Shown here: one piece after another, positions 15,789 to 24,599 of the stretch
Layout of the letters: each line of letters opens with the position of its first letter
How positions within the stretch are numbered: the stretch's first letter is position 1
Assembly: GCA_021802585.1 (NCBI GenBank)
Contig: JAJZRQ010000009.1
Location: 1-59,287, forward strand
From: Chloroflexota bacterium
GTDB lineage: Bacteria; Chloroflexota; Limnocylindria; Limnocylindrales; CSP1-4
Reading direction: 5' to 3'
DNA: 59,287 bases
The notes under the pieces: generated by a model
What the model was told of the DNA's origin: nothing
What the model saw: the letters and a program-made list of their open reading frames with translations, nothing else
Databases searched by the model: none
Made by a program: the position numbers and the translations under genes

Positions 15789-17783
15789 TCACTGGGGCGA
15801 GACGATCCAGCTGTCGTTGTTCCAGTAGTAGAGCGGGCTCGCGAGGTCGATGCCGCTCGTCGTCGACGAGACGGACTTCGTCAGGCCCGCGTGCGCCGTG
15901 TCGGACCACAGGAAGTAGTACGGCAGGTCGTTGTGGGCGAGGATCTGGAACTGGAAGTAGATCGCCTTCCGCTTCGCCTGGTCCAGCGTCTGGCGGCCCT
16001 CCTCGAGGAGCTTGTCGGCCTCCGGATTCTGCCAGCAGACGAAGTTGTTGTCGTCCGGGTTCTCCTTCGTCACGCACTTGGACGAATGGAAGATCGAGTA
16101 GTCGTCGGGGTCGATCGAGGTCGACCAGCCGCCGAGGTACGTGTCGAAGTTGTTCGGGTAGCTGAGGAGCGGGAGGAGGACCGTCGCGAAGTCGCCTTCC
16201 TTGACGGTCAGCCCGATGCCGCACTTCTTCAGCTGGTCGGACGCCAGCTGGGCGAAGGCGACGCGCTGGGGCTTGCCGGCGCGGACGTACATCTCGGACG
16301 AGAGCTTCTTGCCGTCCTTCTCGTAGATGCCATCGCTGCCGAGGGTCCAGCCGGACTTCTCGATGAGCGCCTTGGCGCCCGCGACGTCGAGGACGTAGTG
16401 CGGGACGTCCGGGTTGAACGCCCACGAGGCCGGTGGCGTGTTGGCGTAGATCGGGATGCCGTTGCCCTCGGTCGCGGCCTTCACCGTCGCGTCGTGGTCG
16501 ATGCACATCGAGAACGCCTGCCGCAGGGCCAGGTCGCTGTAGAGGCGGCCCGGGCGGAGGTTGAACGCGATGTAGTAGTAGCCGAAGTCGGCGAACGAGG
16601 CGATCTGGAGGTTCGGGTCGGCCGACAGCGCGGCAAGCGCGTCGGAGGTGACCTCGGTCTGCCAGTTGATGTCGCCCTTCTGGAGGGCGGCCGACGCCGC
16701 GGCGGCGTCCTTGATGATCGGGATGAAGACCTTCGCCGGGCCGACCTTCACCTGCTGGGGGCCGCCGAAGTAGTCGTCATTCCGGGCGAGCTCGACGCTC
16801 TGCGCCGTCGTGTACTTCACGAGCTTGTAGGGGCCCGTGCCCACCGGGGCGCGCTGGAAGTCGAGGATGCGGAACGAGGCCGCGATCTGGTCGATGTCCT
16901 TCGAGGACAGCGTCGTGTTCAGGTCGCGGAGCTGGTCGTACAGCGCGGAGCCGTACGACGAGTTGTCGACGGTCCCGTCGGCGGAGGTGAACTGCGCCTT
17001 GTCGGGGAGGGTGATGCCGGCCTTCTGGAGGATCGCCTCGAGGTCGGTCACGTACGTCGCGTAGTCGCAGGTCGCGGGCGGGGCGTCGCCGCCGCACGCC
17101 GCGTCGTTGACCGCCGCGTCGATCTTGTCGTAGAGGGCCTTGACGTCCGTCGGGTTGACGGCGCCGGAAGCGGCCTGGAGGCGGCCGAACGAGTCGCGGA
17201 CGGCCTTCTCCGGGACGATGACGACGGAGAGGCCGGAGACGAGGAACGGCGCGTACTTCTGCTTGAGCTTGAAGACGACCGTGCTGTCATCCGGCGCCGT
17301 CACCGACTCGACGTTGTCCTGGAGCGACGAGCAGCCGTCCGGGATGTACGTGCAGTTCGGCGAGAGGCCGAGCTGGTACGTGAAGACGACGTCCGAGGCC
17401 TTGAGGGTCGTGCCGTCGGAGAACTTCACGCCGGGGCGGAGCTTGACGGTCCACGTCAGCCCGTCGGCCGACGTCTCGGGGAGGTCCGCCGCGATGTCGG
17501 GGACCATCTCCAGCTTGTTGTTGGCCCGGTAGAGGCCGTTGTACAGGAGCCCCACGACCCAGCTGGTCGGCAGGTCGGTGTACGCGTACGAGAAGTAGGT
17601 GGGCTCGCCGTCGAGCGCGAACTTGAAGTCCGCGGACGTCGGCGCCGCAGATGCGGATGGGGCCGGGGTCTCGCCGGGGGCGGGCGTGGCCGGGGCCGGG
17701 GTCGGCGACGCGGATCCGCCGCAGGCCGCAACGCCGATGGCGAGCGCCCCGAGCAGGCCGAGACTGCGCCGTCTCAAGCTCAT
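15789..17783 (-). CDS. Peptide-type ABC transporter substrate-binding lipoprotein with a large insertion
   Basis: The 664-residue product has a lipoprotein signal (RRRSLGLLGALAIGVAACGG, Cys near 21) and a Pro/Ala/Ser linker. A family-5 binding domain follows in normal order: GLYRANNKLEMVPDIAADLP, RPGVKFSDGTTLKASDVVFT, VVIVPEKAV (about residue 190), PVGTGPYKLVKY (about 310), RLYSDLALRQAFSMCIDHDA and PYYFLW. Between residues about 195 and 310, where most members have only 15-25 residues, there is an insertion of roughly 100 residues containing two Cys (ACGGDAPPATCDYATYV). The Shine-Dalgarno AGGAGG precedes ATG 17783. It leads the second importer operon and should bind peptides or similar ligands outside the membrane. 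Confidence 0.92.
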   Translation of the reverse strand: MSLRRRSLGLLGALAIGVAACGGSASPTPAPATPAPGETPAPSASAAPTSADFKFALDGEPTYFSYAYTDLPTSWVVGLLYNGLYRANNKLEMVPDIAADLPETSADGLTWTVKLRPGVKFSDGTTLKASDVVFTYQLGLSPNCTYIPDGCSSLQDNVESVTAPDDSTVVFKLKQKYAPFLVSGLSVVIVPEKAVRDSFGRLQAASGAVNPTDVKALYDKIDAAVNDAACGGDAPPATCDYATYVTDLEAILQKAGITLPDKAQFTSADGTVDNSSYGSALYDQLRDLNTTLSSKDIDQIAASFRILDFQRAPVGTGPYKLVKYTTAQSVELARNDDYFGGPQQVKVGPAKVFIPIIKDAAAASAALQKGDINWQTEVTSDALAALSADPNLQIASFADFGYYYIAFNLRPGRLYSDLALRQAFSMCIDHDATVKAATEGNGIPIYANTPPASWAFNPDVPHYVLDVAGAKALIEKSGWTLGSDGIYEKDGKKLSSEMYVRAGKPQRVAFAQLASDQLKKCGIGLTVKEGDFATVLLPLLSYPNNFDTYLGGWSTSIDPDDYSIFHSSKCVTKENPDDNNFVCWQNPEADKLLEEGRQTLDQAKRKAIYFQFQILAHNDLPYYFLWSDTAHAGLTKSVSSTTSGIDLASPLYYWNNDSWIVSPQ

Positions 17784-17909
17784 CGAGTTCCTCCTGTTCC
17801 CGAGGTCCCGGCAGCTCCTCCGCGCCGGCTCCTCCTCGCTGGATGACCGCCGCCTTCCTCCCGCGCAGGGCGCGCGGTACCGGTCGGTGCGGCTCGCAGA
17901 CTGCCGCGC

Positions 17910-17940
17910 ATTATAGGTCGCGGCCGTCGGCGGGCGTCAA
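17910..17940 (-). promoter_or_regulatory. Promoter of the second peptide-transport operon
   Basis: On the minus strand TTGACG (17935-17940) and a perfect TATAAT (17910-17915) are separated by 19 bases. It lies in the 220-bp gap after the anti-sigma gene and would give a leader of about 120 bases. It is one of the best housekeeping-type promoters in the window, though the spacer is long. Confidence 0.6.
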
Positions 17941-18003
17941 TCGCGCCGGGGGGCCCGCGAGGGGCTCCGTCCTCCGGCCGCGTCCATCACGATCGCCTCC
18001 GGG

Positions 18004-18642
18004 TCACCTCCTCCCAACCTGGCGACGGGCGGTGGAATCGTCCGCGGCGGCCGCCGAGGCGACCTGGGACGCGGGTGTCAGCTCCTCGACGACGAAGCGC
18101 TGCCGCCGCTCCCAGGACGGCAGGCCGGTCGCGAGCGGCGGGAGGGTCGCCCGGGGAACGCCCTGCACCGAGAGGACGCGGGCGGGGACGGGCAGGAGTC
18201 CCTCGCTCCGGGCACGCTCGCGGCTCTCCTCGAACGCGACGTAGCCGGGGGCAAGGTCGCGGGGCGCCTCGTTGTAGATGCGGGGCGGTCCTCCGGGCGT
18301 GACCGCGCCGGGCCCGGCGAGGGCCGCGCAGAGAGCGGCGGCCGCCACGATCCCCGGCATCCCCGAGAGGAGGCGCGAGGGCTCCCGGCGGGTGGCCGCG
18401 AGACGGGCGCGCAGGCGCGACCAGCCGTCGGGCGCCGGCTCGGCACGCCGGGCGTCCTCGTGGAGCCCGCGCAGGGCGTGGAGGACGAGCGTCGTCGCCG
18501 CGAGGTCTTCCTCGCACGAGCGGCAGCGCTCGACGTGGTCGAGGGCCCGCCGGACGTCCGGGCCGCCCGTGCGCTGGGCGGCGAACTCGAGGAGCGCGGC
18601 CCGGTGGGCGCGACACCCGCGGCGGCCACCGATCGGGATCAC
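18004..18642 (-). CDS. Putative anti-sigma factor with zinc-finger-like motif
   Basis: This 212-residue protein starts at GTG 18642, coupled to the sigma gene by GTGA. Its N-terminal cytoplasmic part contains ALDHVERCRSCEEDL, that is H36-x3-C40-x2-C43, the ZAS-type anti-sigma motif. A single membrane helix follows at about residues 112-135 (LLSGMPGIVAAAALCAALAG). The outer domain of about 80 residues has no recognised fold. Such proteins hold an ECF sigma factor at the membrane and release it on a signal. The partner is almost certainly the adjacent sigma factor. Confidence 0.8.
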   Translation of the reverse strand: MIPIGGRRGCRAHRAALLEFAAQRTGGPDVRRALDHVERCRSCEEDLAATTLVLHALRGLHEDARRAEPAPDGWSRLRARLAATRREPSRLLSGMPGIVAAAALCAALAGPGAVTPGGPPRIYNEAPRDLAPGYVAFEESRERARSEGLLPVPARVLSVQGVPRATLPPLATGLPSWERRQRFVVEELTPASQVASAAAADDSTARRQVGRR

Positions 18643-19322
18643 GGCTCGCCGTCCGCCGCGACGATCGCGCGGGCGCCTCGCGTCGGCTCGTAGGCCCCGC
18701 CGAAGCGGCGATCCTCCTCGAGGCGGGCACGGAGGGCCCGCAGGCCGAAGTGGAGCCGCGACTTCACGGTGCCCGGCCGGATGTCGAGGATCGCCGCCGT
18801 CTCGGCGATGCTCCGGCCGTGCAGGTAGAAGAGGACGATGACGCCGCGGTGCTTCGGGGGGAGGGCCGCGATCCCGTCGCGGACGATCGCCCGGAGCTCC
18901 TCGCGCTCCGCCTTGTCGGCGGGCCCGGCCTCGCGATCCCGCACGAGGCGCGCGACTGCCTCGCTGATCGGCTCCCAGGGGACGCGCCGCCGCCCGAGGC
19001 GGCTGTACGAGAAGTTCAGGGCGACGCGGTGGAGCCAGGGCAGCGGCGACGCGTCCGGATGGAGGCGGCGGCGCCACTCGTACGCCTTGGCGAACGTGTC
19101 CTGGAGGACCTCCTCGGCGGCCTGCCGGTCCCCGAGGAGGGCGTACGCCGTCGCATAGACCGGGCCGCGGTACCGCGTGAAGAAGGCCTCGAACGCCTCG
19201 AGGTCGTCCACCCGGATCCGGACGAGGAGCGCCTCCTCGTCGGGATCGAGCGACCGGCCGGCCTGCGTGGTCGTCGTGGATGCCTCCTCGTTCGGGCGCG
19301 CGGGCGCCGGGGGGCCCGTCAC
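18639..19322 (-). CDS. ECF-family RNA polymerase sigma factor
   Basis: The protein has about 227 residues. Region 2 is visible as FEAFFTRYRGPVYATAYALL and AAEEVLQDTFAKAYEWRRRL, and region 4 as ALPPKHRGVIVLFYLHGRSI, then ILDIRPGTVKSRLHFGLRAL. Regions 1.1 and 3 are absent, as in ECF sigma factors. The start is taken as GTG 19322, behind AGGAGG though with short spacing. The first 25 residues are Pro/Thr-rich. It lies between the glycine cleavage operon and its anti-sigma gene, and a promoter resembling ECF targets lies just upstream (19339-19366), pointing to autoregulation. Confidence 0.9.
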   Translation of the reverse strand: MTGPPAPARPNEEASTTTTQAGRSLDPDEEALLVRIRVDDLEAFEAFFTRYRGPVYATAYALLGDRQAAEEVLQDTFAKAYEWRRRLHPDASPLPWLHRVALNFSYSRLGRRRVPWEPISEAVARLVRDREAGPADKAEREELRAIVRDGIAALPPKHRGVIVLFYLHGRSIAETAAILDIRPGTVKSRLHFGLRALRARLEEDRRFGGAYEPTRGARAIVAADGEP

Positions 19323-19338
19323 GACCCTCCTGGCCGAG

Positions 19339-19366
19339 AATACGCCCGCATCGCGGGAGAGGTTCA
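19339..19366 (-). promoter_or_regulatory. ECF-type promoter upstream of the sigma factor gene
   Basis: On the minus strand TGAACC (19361-19366), a 16-base spacer and CGTATT (19339-19344) match the TGAAAC-N16-CGTA shape of ECF sigma promoters. The TGA is also the gcvPB stop codon. The spacer contains a small inverted repeat, CCCGC-GAT-GCGGG. Confidence 0.5.
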
Positions 19367-20851
19367 GTCGACCTGCGCCGCCGGGCGCCAGCGAAGGTCG
19401 GGCTGGCGGGCGGCGGTCGCCTCGTCGAGGCGCCGGACGGGCGCCTCGTGGGGGGCGCCCTTCACGAGGTCCGGGTCGTCGTGGGCCTCCCGGGCGATCT
19501 CGAGCATCGCGTCGGCGAACGCGTCGAGCGTCTCGAGGCTCTCGGTCTCCGTCGGCTCGATGAGCATCGCCTCTTCGACGGTGAGGGGGAAGTAGATCGT
19601 CGGCGGGTGGTACCCCTTGTCGATGAGACGCTTCGCGACGTCGAGGGTCCGGACGCCCGTCCCGGCCCGCAGCGTCGCGGCACTCGCCACGAACTCGTGC
19701 ATGCACGGCCGGCCGAACGGGACGTCGTAGGCGCCGGCGAGGCGGTGCTTCAGGTAGTTCGCGGCGAGGACGGCGTCCTCGCTCACCTCGCGGAGGCCGT
19801 CGGCGCCATGGGCCCGGATGTACGCGTACGCGCGGACGAGGATCCCGACGTTGCCAGCGAACGACCGCATCCGGCCGATGCTCGCCGGGCGCTCCCCCGT
19901 CCGCTCGAGGCGGAACGCGCCGTCGGGCTCGCGGAGGACGAGCGGCTCCGGCAGGAACGGGACGAGGTGGTTCCGCACCCCGACAGGCCCGGCGCCCGGG
20001 CCGCCGCCGCCGTGGGGCGTGGAGAACGTCTTGTGGACGTTGAAGTGCATGACGTCGAAGCCCGCGGCGCCGGGCCGGAAGTGGCCGAGCATGGCGTTGA
20101 GGTTCGCCCCGTCCATGTAGGCGAGGGCGCCCGCGGCGTGGACCAGCTCCAGGAGCTCGACGACGCGCGGTTCGAAGAGCCCGAGCGTCGAGGGGTTCGT
20201 GATCATGACGGCGGCCGTCGCCGGGCCGAGCGCGGCACGGAACGCCTCGAGGTCGACACCCCCGTCCGGCGCCGACGGGATGTTCACCGTCCGGAAGCCG
20301 GCCATCGACGCCGTCGCGGGGTTCGTCCCGTGCGCCGAGTCCGGCACGAGGACGTCGGTCCTGGCGAGGTCTCCGCGCGCCCGGTGGTACGCCCGGACCA
20401 TGAGGATCCCCGTGAGCTCGCCCTGCGCGCCGGCGGCCGGCTGGAGGGTCACGGCGTCCATCCCGCTGATCTCGGCGAGGTCCTGCTCGAGGCGCCAGAG
20501 GAGCTCGAGCGTCCCCTGGGCGGCCTCGTCGGGGACGAGCGGATGGAGGGCGGCGAACCCGGGGAGGCGGGCCGCCCACTCGTTCACCTTCGGGTTGTAC
20601 TTCATCGTGCACGACCCGAGGGGGTAGAAGCCCGTGTCGACCGACCAGTTCAGGTGGGAGAGGTTGACGTAGTGGCGGACGACGGTCGCCTCGTTCAGCT
20701 CGGGAAGCGCCGGGGGCGTCGCCCGCAGCGCCGCCGCCGGGAGCCGCGCGAGGGCGCCGGCCGGGGCGGCGGGGAGCCGCGTCCCGGCGCCGCGGCCGGG
20801 CCGGCTCAGCTCGAGGAGGGTCGGCTGGAGGGGGTTGCCCGTGACGCTCAT
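19364..20851 (-). CDS. gcvPB: Glycine dehydrogenase (decarboxylating), subunit 2
   Basis: This 495-residue protein is the C-terminal half of the P protein. It contains [49 protein letters not shown] and [18 protein letters not shown], whose Lys binds pyridoxal phosphate. With GcvPA it decarboxylates glycine and passes the aminomethyl group to the lipoyl arm of GcvH. The start ATG 20851 overlaps the gcvPA stop (ATGA). It is the last gene of a complete gcvT-H-PA-PB operon. Split P proteins are common outside Proteobacteria. Confidence 0.96.
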   Translation of the reverse strand: MSVTGNPLQPTLLELSRPGRGAGTRLPAAPAGALARLPAAALRATPPALPELNEATVVRHYVNLSHLNWSVDTGFYPLGSCTMKYNPKVNEWAARLPGFAALHPLVPDEAAQGTLELLWRLEQDLAEISGMDAVTLQPAAGAQGELTGILMVRAYHRARGDLARTDVLVPDSAHGTNPATASMAGFRTVNIPSAPDGGVDLEAFRAALGPATAAVMITNPSTLGLFEPRVVELLELVHAAGALAYMDGANLNAMLGHFRPGAAGFDVMHFNVHKTFSTPHGGGGPGAGPVGVRNHLVPFLPEPLVLREPDGAFRLERTGERPASIGRMRSFAGNVGILVRAYAYIRAHGADGLREVSEDAVLAANYLKHRLAGAYDVPFGRPCMHEFVASAATLRAGTGVRTLDVAKRLIDKGYHPPTIYFPLTVEEAMLIEPTETESLETLDAFADAMLEIAREAHDDPDLVKGAPHEAPVRRLDEATAARQPDLRWRPAAQVD

Positions 20852-22245
20852 CGGACGGCCCCCGCGGCCGTCGCGGCGGGCCGTGCGCCGAGCTCCGCCG
20901 CGAGGGCGGCCCCGAAGCGCCCGATCTCGTCGCTCGTCGTGACCTCGGTGGCGCAGACGAGGAGCCCGTTGGCGAGCGCGGGGTCGCCGGGCTCGAGACG
21001 GGCGAGCGGCACCCCGGCGAGGATCCCGCGCGCGAGGAGGCGGCGGTGGACCGCCGGCGCGTCGGGGACCCGGACGGCGAACTCGCTGAGGTACGGGCCG
21101 GGATGGAGGCGCGGGGCGCCGGCGGCCGCGAGGGCCGCTTCGAGCTCCGCCGCGCGCGCGGCTCCCGTCGCCGCCACGTCGGCCAGGCCCCCCGGCCCCA
21201 GCGCCGCGAGGTAGATCGACGCGGCGAGGGCGCAGAGCGCCTGGTTCGTGCAGATGTTGGAGGCCGCTCGCTCGCGGCGGATGTCCTGCTCCCGGGCCCG
21301 GAGGGTCATGACGTACGCCGTCCTCCCCTCGAGGTCCGTCGTGCGCCCGATGAGCCGTCCCGGGATCTGGCGGACGAGCGGCTCCCGGCAGGCGACGATC
21401 CCGAGGTACGGCCCCCCGTACTGGAGGGGCATCCCGAGGGGCTGGCCCTCGCCGGTCGCGATGTCGGCGCCGTACGCGGCCGGCGGCGCGAGGACGGCGA
21501 GGGAGACGGGCTCGACGACGGAGACGAGGAGGGCCCCCGCGGCGTGGGCGAGGCGGCCGATCTCCTCCATCGGCTCGAGGAGTCCGAGGACGGACGGCTG
21601 GGCCGCGACGACGCCGGCGACGGGGCGCTGGGGGTCGGCGAGGAGCCGCTCGAGGGCCGCGAGGTCGGTCGTACCGGCGGCGGGGCCGTCGGCGACGAGG
21701 GGGACCTCGTCCCAGGCAAGGTTCGCGCCCCCGAAGTACGTGGCAAGCGTCTCCCGGTAGTGGGGGTGGACCCCCCGCGACACGAGGACATGCTCGCGAC
21801 GCGTCGCCCGGCACGTCATGAGGGCGCCCTCGGCGGTCGCGGCGGCGCCGTCGTAGTGGGAGGCCGAGACGACGTCGAGCCCGGTCAGCTCGGCGAGGAG
21901 CGACTGGTACTCGTAGATCGTCTGGAGGGTCCCCTGGCTGATCTCCGGCTGGTACGGCGTGTACGCCGTGTAGAACTCGCCGCGGAGGAGGAGCTGGTCG
22001 ACGACCGGTGGGATGTGGTGGCGGTAGACGCCCGCCCCGAGGAACGAGGCGAGGTCCGTCCGGTTCCGCCCCGCGAGCGCGGCGAGGTGCCCGGTCAGCT
22101 CCATCTCCGTGAGGGCCGGCGGGAGGCGGAGCCCGGCCGCCCGCACGGCCGCCGGGATCACGTCGAAGAGCGCGTCGACGGCGTCGATCCCGAGCGCGCC
22201 GAGCATCCGCTCCCGCTCGCCGGCGGTGTGCGGTCCGTACGCCAT
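20848..22245 (-). CDS. gcvPA: Glycine dehydrogenase (decarboxylating), subunit 1
   Basis: The 465-residue protein is the N-terminal half of the P protein. It contains [74 protein letters not shown] and [15 protein letters not shown], all diagnostic. It forms a heterotetramer with GcvPB. A ribosome binding site GGAGGG lies just before ATG 22245, 3 bases after the gcvH stop. Confidence 0.96.
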   Translation of the reverse strand: MAYGPHTAGERERMLGALGIDAVDALFDVIPAAVRAAGLRLPPALTEMELTGHLAALAGRNRTDLASFLGAGVYRHHIPPVVDQLLLRGEFYTAYTPYQPEISQGTLQTIYEYQSLLAELTGLDVVSASHYDGAAATAEGALMTCRATRREHVLVSRGVHPHYRETLATYFGGANLAWDEVPLVADGPAAGTTDLAALERLLADPQRPVAGVVAAQPSVLGLLEPMEEIGRLAHAAGALLVSVVEPVSLAVLAPPAAYGADIATGEGQPLGMPLQYGGPYLGIVACREPLVRQIPGRLIGRTTDLEGRTAYVMTLRAREQDIRRERAASNICTNQALCALAASIYLAALGPGGLADVAATGAARAAELEAALAAAGAPRLHPGPYLSEFAVRVPDAPAVHRRLLARGILAGVPLARLEPGDPALANGLLVCATEVTTSDEIGRFGAALAAELGARPAATAAGAVR

Positions 22246-22248
22246 CGG

Positions 22249-22629
22249 TCAGCCCTCCGCGACCAGCGCCTCGTACGCCGCCGCGTCGAGCAGCCCGTCG
22301 AGCTGGCGGGGGTCGGCGAGGCGGAGCCGGAGCATCCAGCCGCCGCCGTACGGATCGCTGTTCACGACCTCCGGCGTCGCGCCCAGCGCCGCGTTCGCCT
22401 CGAGGACCTCGCCCCCGACGGGAGCGAAGAGGTCGCTCACCGCCTTCACCGATTCGACGACCCCGAACGTCGCGAACTGGCGGAGGACGGTCCCGACGGC
22501 CGGGAGCTCGACGAAGACGATGTCACCGAGCTGGTCGGCCGCGTGGTCGGTGATCCCGACGGTCGCCGCGTCGCCCTCGACGCGGACCCATTCGTGCTCC
22601 TTCGTGTAGCGCAGGTCGGCCGGGATCAT
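22249..22629 (-). CDS. gcvH: Glycine cleavage system H protein
   Basis: The 126-residue protein opens with [13 protein letters not shown] and has [20 protein letters not shown] and [19 protein letters not shown]. Lys in ESVKAVSD is the lipoylation site. It shuttles the aminomethyl group and electrons between the P, T and L proteins. AGAGGAG precedes ATG 22629. No L protein (dihydrolipoyl dehydrogenase) is in the window. Confidence 0.96.
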   Translation of the reverse strand: MIPADLRYTKEHEWVRVEGDAATVGITDHAADQLGDIVFVELPAVGTVLRQFATFGVVESVKAVSDLFAPVGGEVLEANAALGATPEVVNSDPYGGGWMLRLRLADPRQLDGLLDAAAYEALVAEG

Positions 22630-22695
22630 GCGGCGCTCCTCTCGTCCCCGGCGGGCGCCGGGGGTCTCCTCGCCGGCCGGGCCGGCGGTCTCGGG

Positions 22696-23799
22696 TCAGC
22701 GGGGCCGGGCGTAGAACGGGAGCGGGACGACCTCGGCGGCCACCCGCGCCTCGCGGATCTCCACGTCGAGCATCGTACCGGGCGGCGCGTCACCCGGCGC
22801 GACGTACGCCATCGCGATCGGGATCCCCAGCGTCGGGGACATCGTCCCCGAGGTGACGGCACCGGTCGCCCGGCCCCCGGCGAAGACCGGGTGCCCGTGG
22901 CGGGCGATCCCCCGGCCACGGACCGCCAGACCGACGAGGAGCTTCCGCGGGCCGGCGTCGGCGGCCTTCGCGAGCGCGTCGCGACCGACGAAGCCGCCGT
23001 CCTTGGCGAGCTTCACGACCCGCCCGAGGCCCGCCTCGAAGGGGGTCGTCGAGCGGTTCAGCTCGTTCCCGTAGAGCGGCATCCCGGCCTCGAGCCGGAG
23101 GGTGTCGCGCGCGCCGAGGCCGACCGGGACGAGGCCGGCGCCGGCGCCCGCGGCGGCGAGGGCGTCCCAGAGTGCCGTCGCCGCGCCGGCCTCGACGAAG
23201 ACCTCGAAGCCGTCCTCGCCGGTGTACCCGGTCCGGGCGACGAGGGCGGGGATCCCGGCGACCGACCCCTCGGCGATCCCGTAGTAGTGGATCGCGTCGA
23301 GGTCGAGCCCGGCGAGCGGGGCGAGGATCTGGCGCGCGGCGGGGCCCTGGATCGCGACGAGGGCCGTCGCGAGGGACCGGTCGTCGAGGACCGCCCGCCG
23401 GCCGTCGATCCGCTCCGCCAGGGCGTCCGACACGACGGCCGCGTTCGAGGCGTTCGCGACGACGAGGAAGCGGTCGTCGGCGAGGCGGTAGACGATGAGG
23501 TCGTCGAGGATGCCGCCATCGGGGGCGCAGATCATCGAGTACTGGGCGCGCCCGACGGCGAGGGCCCGGGGGTCCGTCGTCACCGCGTGGGCGAGGGCCG
23601 CCCCGGCCTCGGGGCCCTCGACGAAGAGCTCGCCCATGTGGCAGAGGTCGAACAGGCCGGCCCGCTCGCGGACGGCCCGGTGCTCCTCGATGATCCCGGC
23701 GTACTGGATCGGCATCCGCCAGCCCGCGAAGTCGACCATGCGGGCGCCGAGCGTCTCGTGGCGCTCCTCGAGCGGGGTGGAGCGGGGCTCCTCCGTCAT
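22696..23799 (-). CDS. gcvT: Aminomethyltransferase, glycine cleavage system T protein
   Basis: This 367-residue protein has TPLEERHETLGARMVDFAGW, MPIQYAGIIEEHRAVRERAG, FDLCHMGELFVEGP, RTGYTGEDGFEVFVEAG and GARDTLRLEAGMPLYG, the standard GcvT landmarks. It transfers the methylene group to tetrahydrofolate and releases ammonia. The start ATG 23799 is preceded by GGAGG. In FDLCHMGE, Cys stands where most homologues have Ser (FDxSHMG); that site is usually not catalytic. No glycine riboswitch is evident upstream, since the NUDIX gene ends 16 bases away. Confidence 0.96.
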   Translation of the reverse strand: MTEEPRSTPLEERHETLGARMVDFAGWRMPIQYAGIIEEHRAVRERAGLFDLCHMGELFVEGPEAGAALAHAVTTDPRALAVGRAQYSMICAPDGGILDDLIVYRLADDRFLVVANASNAAVVSDALAERIDGRRAVLDDRSLATALVAIQGPAARQILAPLAGLDLDAIHYYGIAEGSVAGIPALVARTGYTGEDGFEVFVEAGAATALWDALAAAGAGAGLVPVGLGARDTLRLEAGMPLYGNELNRSTTPFEAGLGRVVKLAKDGGFVGRDALAKAADAGPRKLLVGLAVRGRGIARHGHPVFAGGRATGAVTSGTMSPTLGIPIAMAYVAPGDAPPGTMLDVEIREARVAAEVVPLPFYARPR

Positions 23800-23815
23800 C
23801 GACGGTCCTCCCTGT

Positions 23816-24271
23816 TCAGGCACGGGCCTCCGGGCCAGCCGCCGCGAGTGCGGCCGCCCGCTCGACGAGCGCCCGCTCGGTTTCGAACGTGAGGAGGGCC
23901 GGGGCGTCGGCGAGCGCGACCCAGCGGACCTCGTCGAACTCGTGGTCGTGGCCCGCGAGGTCACCGCCGACCGGTTCCATGAGCCAGAAATGGACCGTCT
24001 TGTGGATCCGCGCCCCGCCCTGCACGAACGTGTACTGGATCGCGTCGAGGGGGGCGACGAGGCGGACCCGCAGGCCGGTCTCCTCGGCGACCTCCCGGAG
24101 GGCGACCTCCTCGAGCGTCTCGCCGGGGTTCGGCGTCCCCTTCGGGAGCGTCCAGGTCATGCCGTCGCGGGCCCGGCGCCGGCGGCCGGCGACGAGGTGC
24201 GGGACGCCGTCGATCGACCGGATGACGATCCCGCCGGCGGAGGTGGCGGTGGCGTGCTTCAGGCGCGCCAC
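23816..24271 (-). CDS. NUDIX hydrolase
   Basis: This protein of about 151 residues has a complete Nudix box, GETLEEVALREVAEETGL, which matches GX5EX7REUXEEXGU when read from the Gly of GTPNPGE. It is preceded by WTLPKGTPNPGE, a form seen in diadenosine-polyphosphate/MutT-like hydrolases. WTLPKG and KTVHFWLM suggest the Ap4A hydrolase/MutT1-like subgroup; the substrate is not determined. The chosen start is GTG 24271, which overlaps the upstream small gene by 13 bases. Confidence 0.88.
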   Translation of the reverse strand: MARLKHATATSAGGIVIRSIDGVPHLVAGRRRRARDGMTWTLPKGTPNPGETLEEVALREVAEETGLRVRLVAPLDAIQYTFVQGGARIHKTVHFWLMEPVGGDLAGHDHEFDEVRWVALADAPALLTFETERALVERAAALAAAGPEARA

Positions 24272-24582
24272 GGCGCCGCGGCCGCCCGGGGCCGGCGACC
24301 GGCGGGGCGGGCGCCGAGCTTCGCCCAGCGGACGGGAGGGCGCGGCGCGAGGAGGCCGGCCGGGGTGCCGTGCGCCTGCGGCAGGGTGACGGCACGCCAG
24401 TCCGCGCGGAGGAGCGCGACGGGGCCGAAGTCGGGGCGCCGGAGGAGCGTCGGCCGGTCGCTCACCGTCCGGAACCGGACGTGCCGGCCGAGCCCGAGCC
24501 GCGGCTCGCGGGCCCGGGGCGCCGCAGTCGCGAAGTGGGCCACCGGCCGGACCCCGTAGCGGGCGGCGATGTTGCGCTTCAT
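24259..24582 (-). CDS. Small basic protein of unknown function
   Basis: This is a 107-residue frame starting at ATG 24582, with a GAGGGAG-like sequence about 12 bases upstream. It lies in the gap between the DUF2520 gene and the NUDIX gene, on the same strand, and fills it exactly. The product is strongly basic (many Arg, few acidic residues) and has no domain that I recognise. The first two thirds (MKRNIAARYGVRPVAHFATA onward) look protein-like and the tail is low-complexity Arg/Pro/Ala. The position supports a real gene, but the composition could also arise by chance in such GC-rich DNA. Confidence 0.45.
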   Translation of the reverse strand: MKRNIAARYGVRPVAHFATAAPRAREPRLGLGRHVRFRTVSDRPTLLRRPDFGPVALLRADWRAVTLPQAHGTPAGLLAPRPPVRWAKLGARPAGRRPRAAAAPWRA

Positions 24583-24599
24583 GGGCAGATCGTACTCCC

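Noticed and set aside
23800-23815. Glycine riboswitch upstream of gcvT
   Set aside because: Only 16 bases separate gcvT from the NUDIX gene, and no tandem aptamer sequence is visible in or before it.
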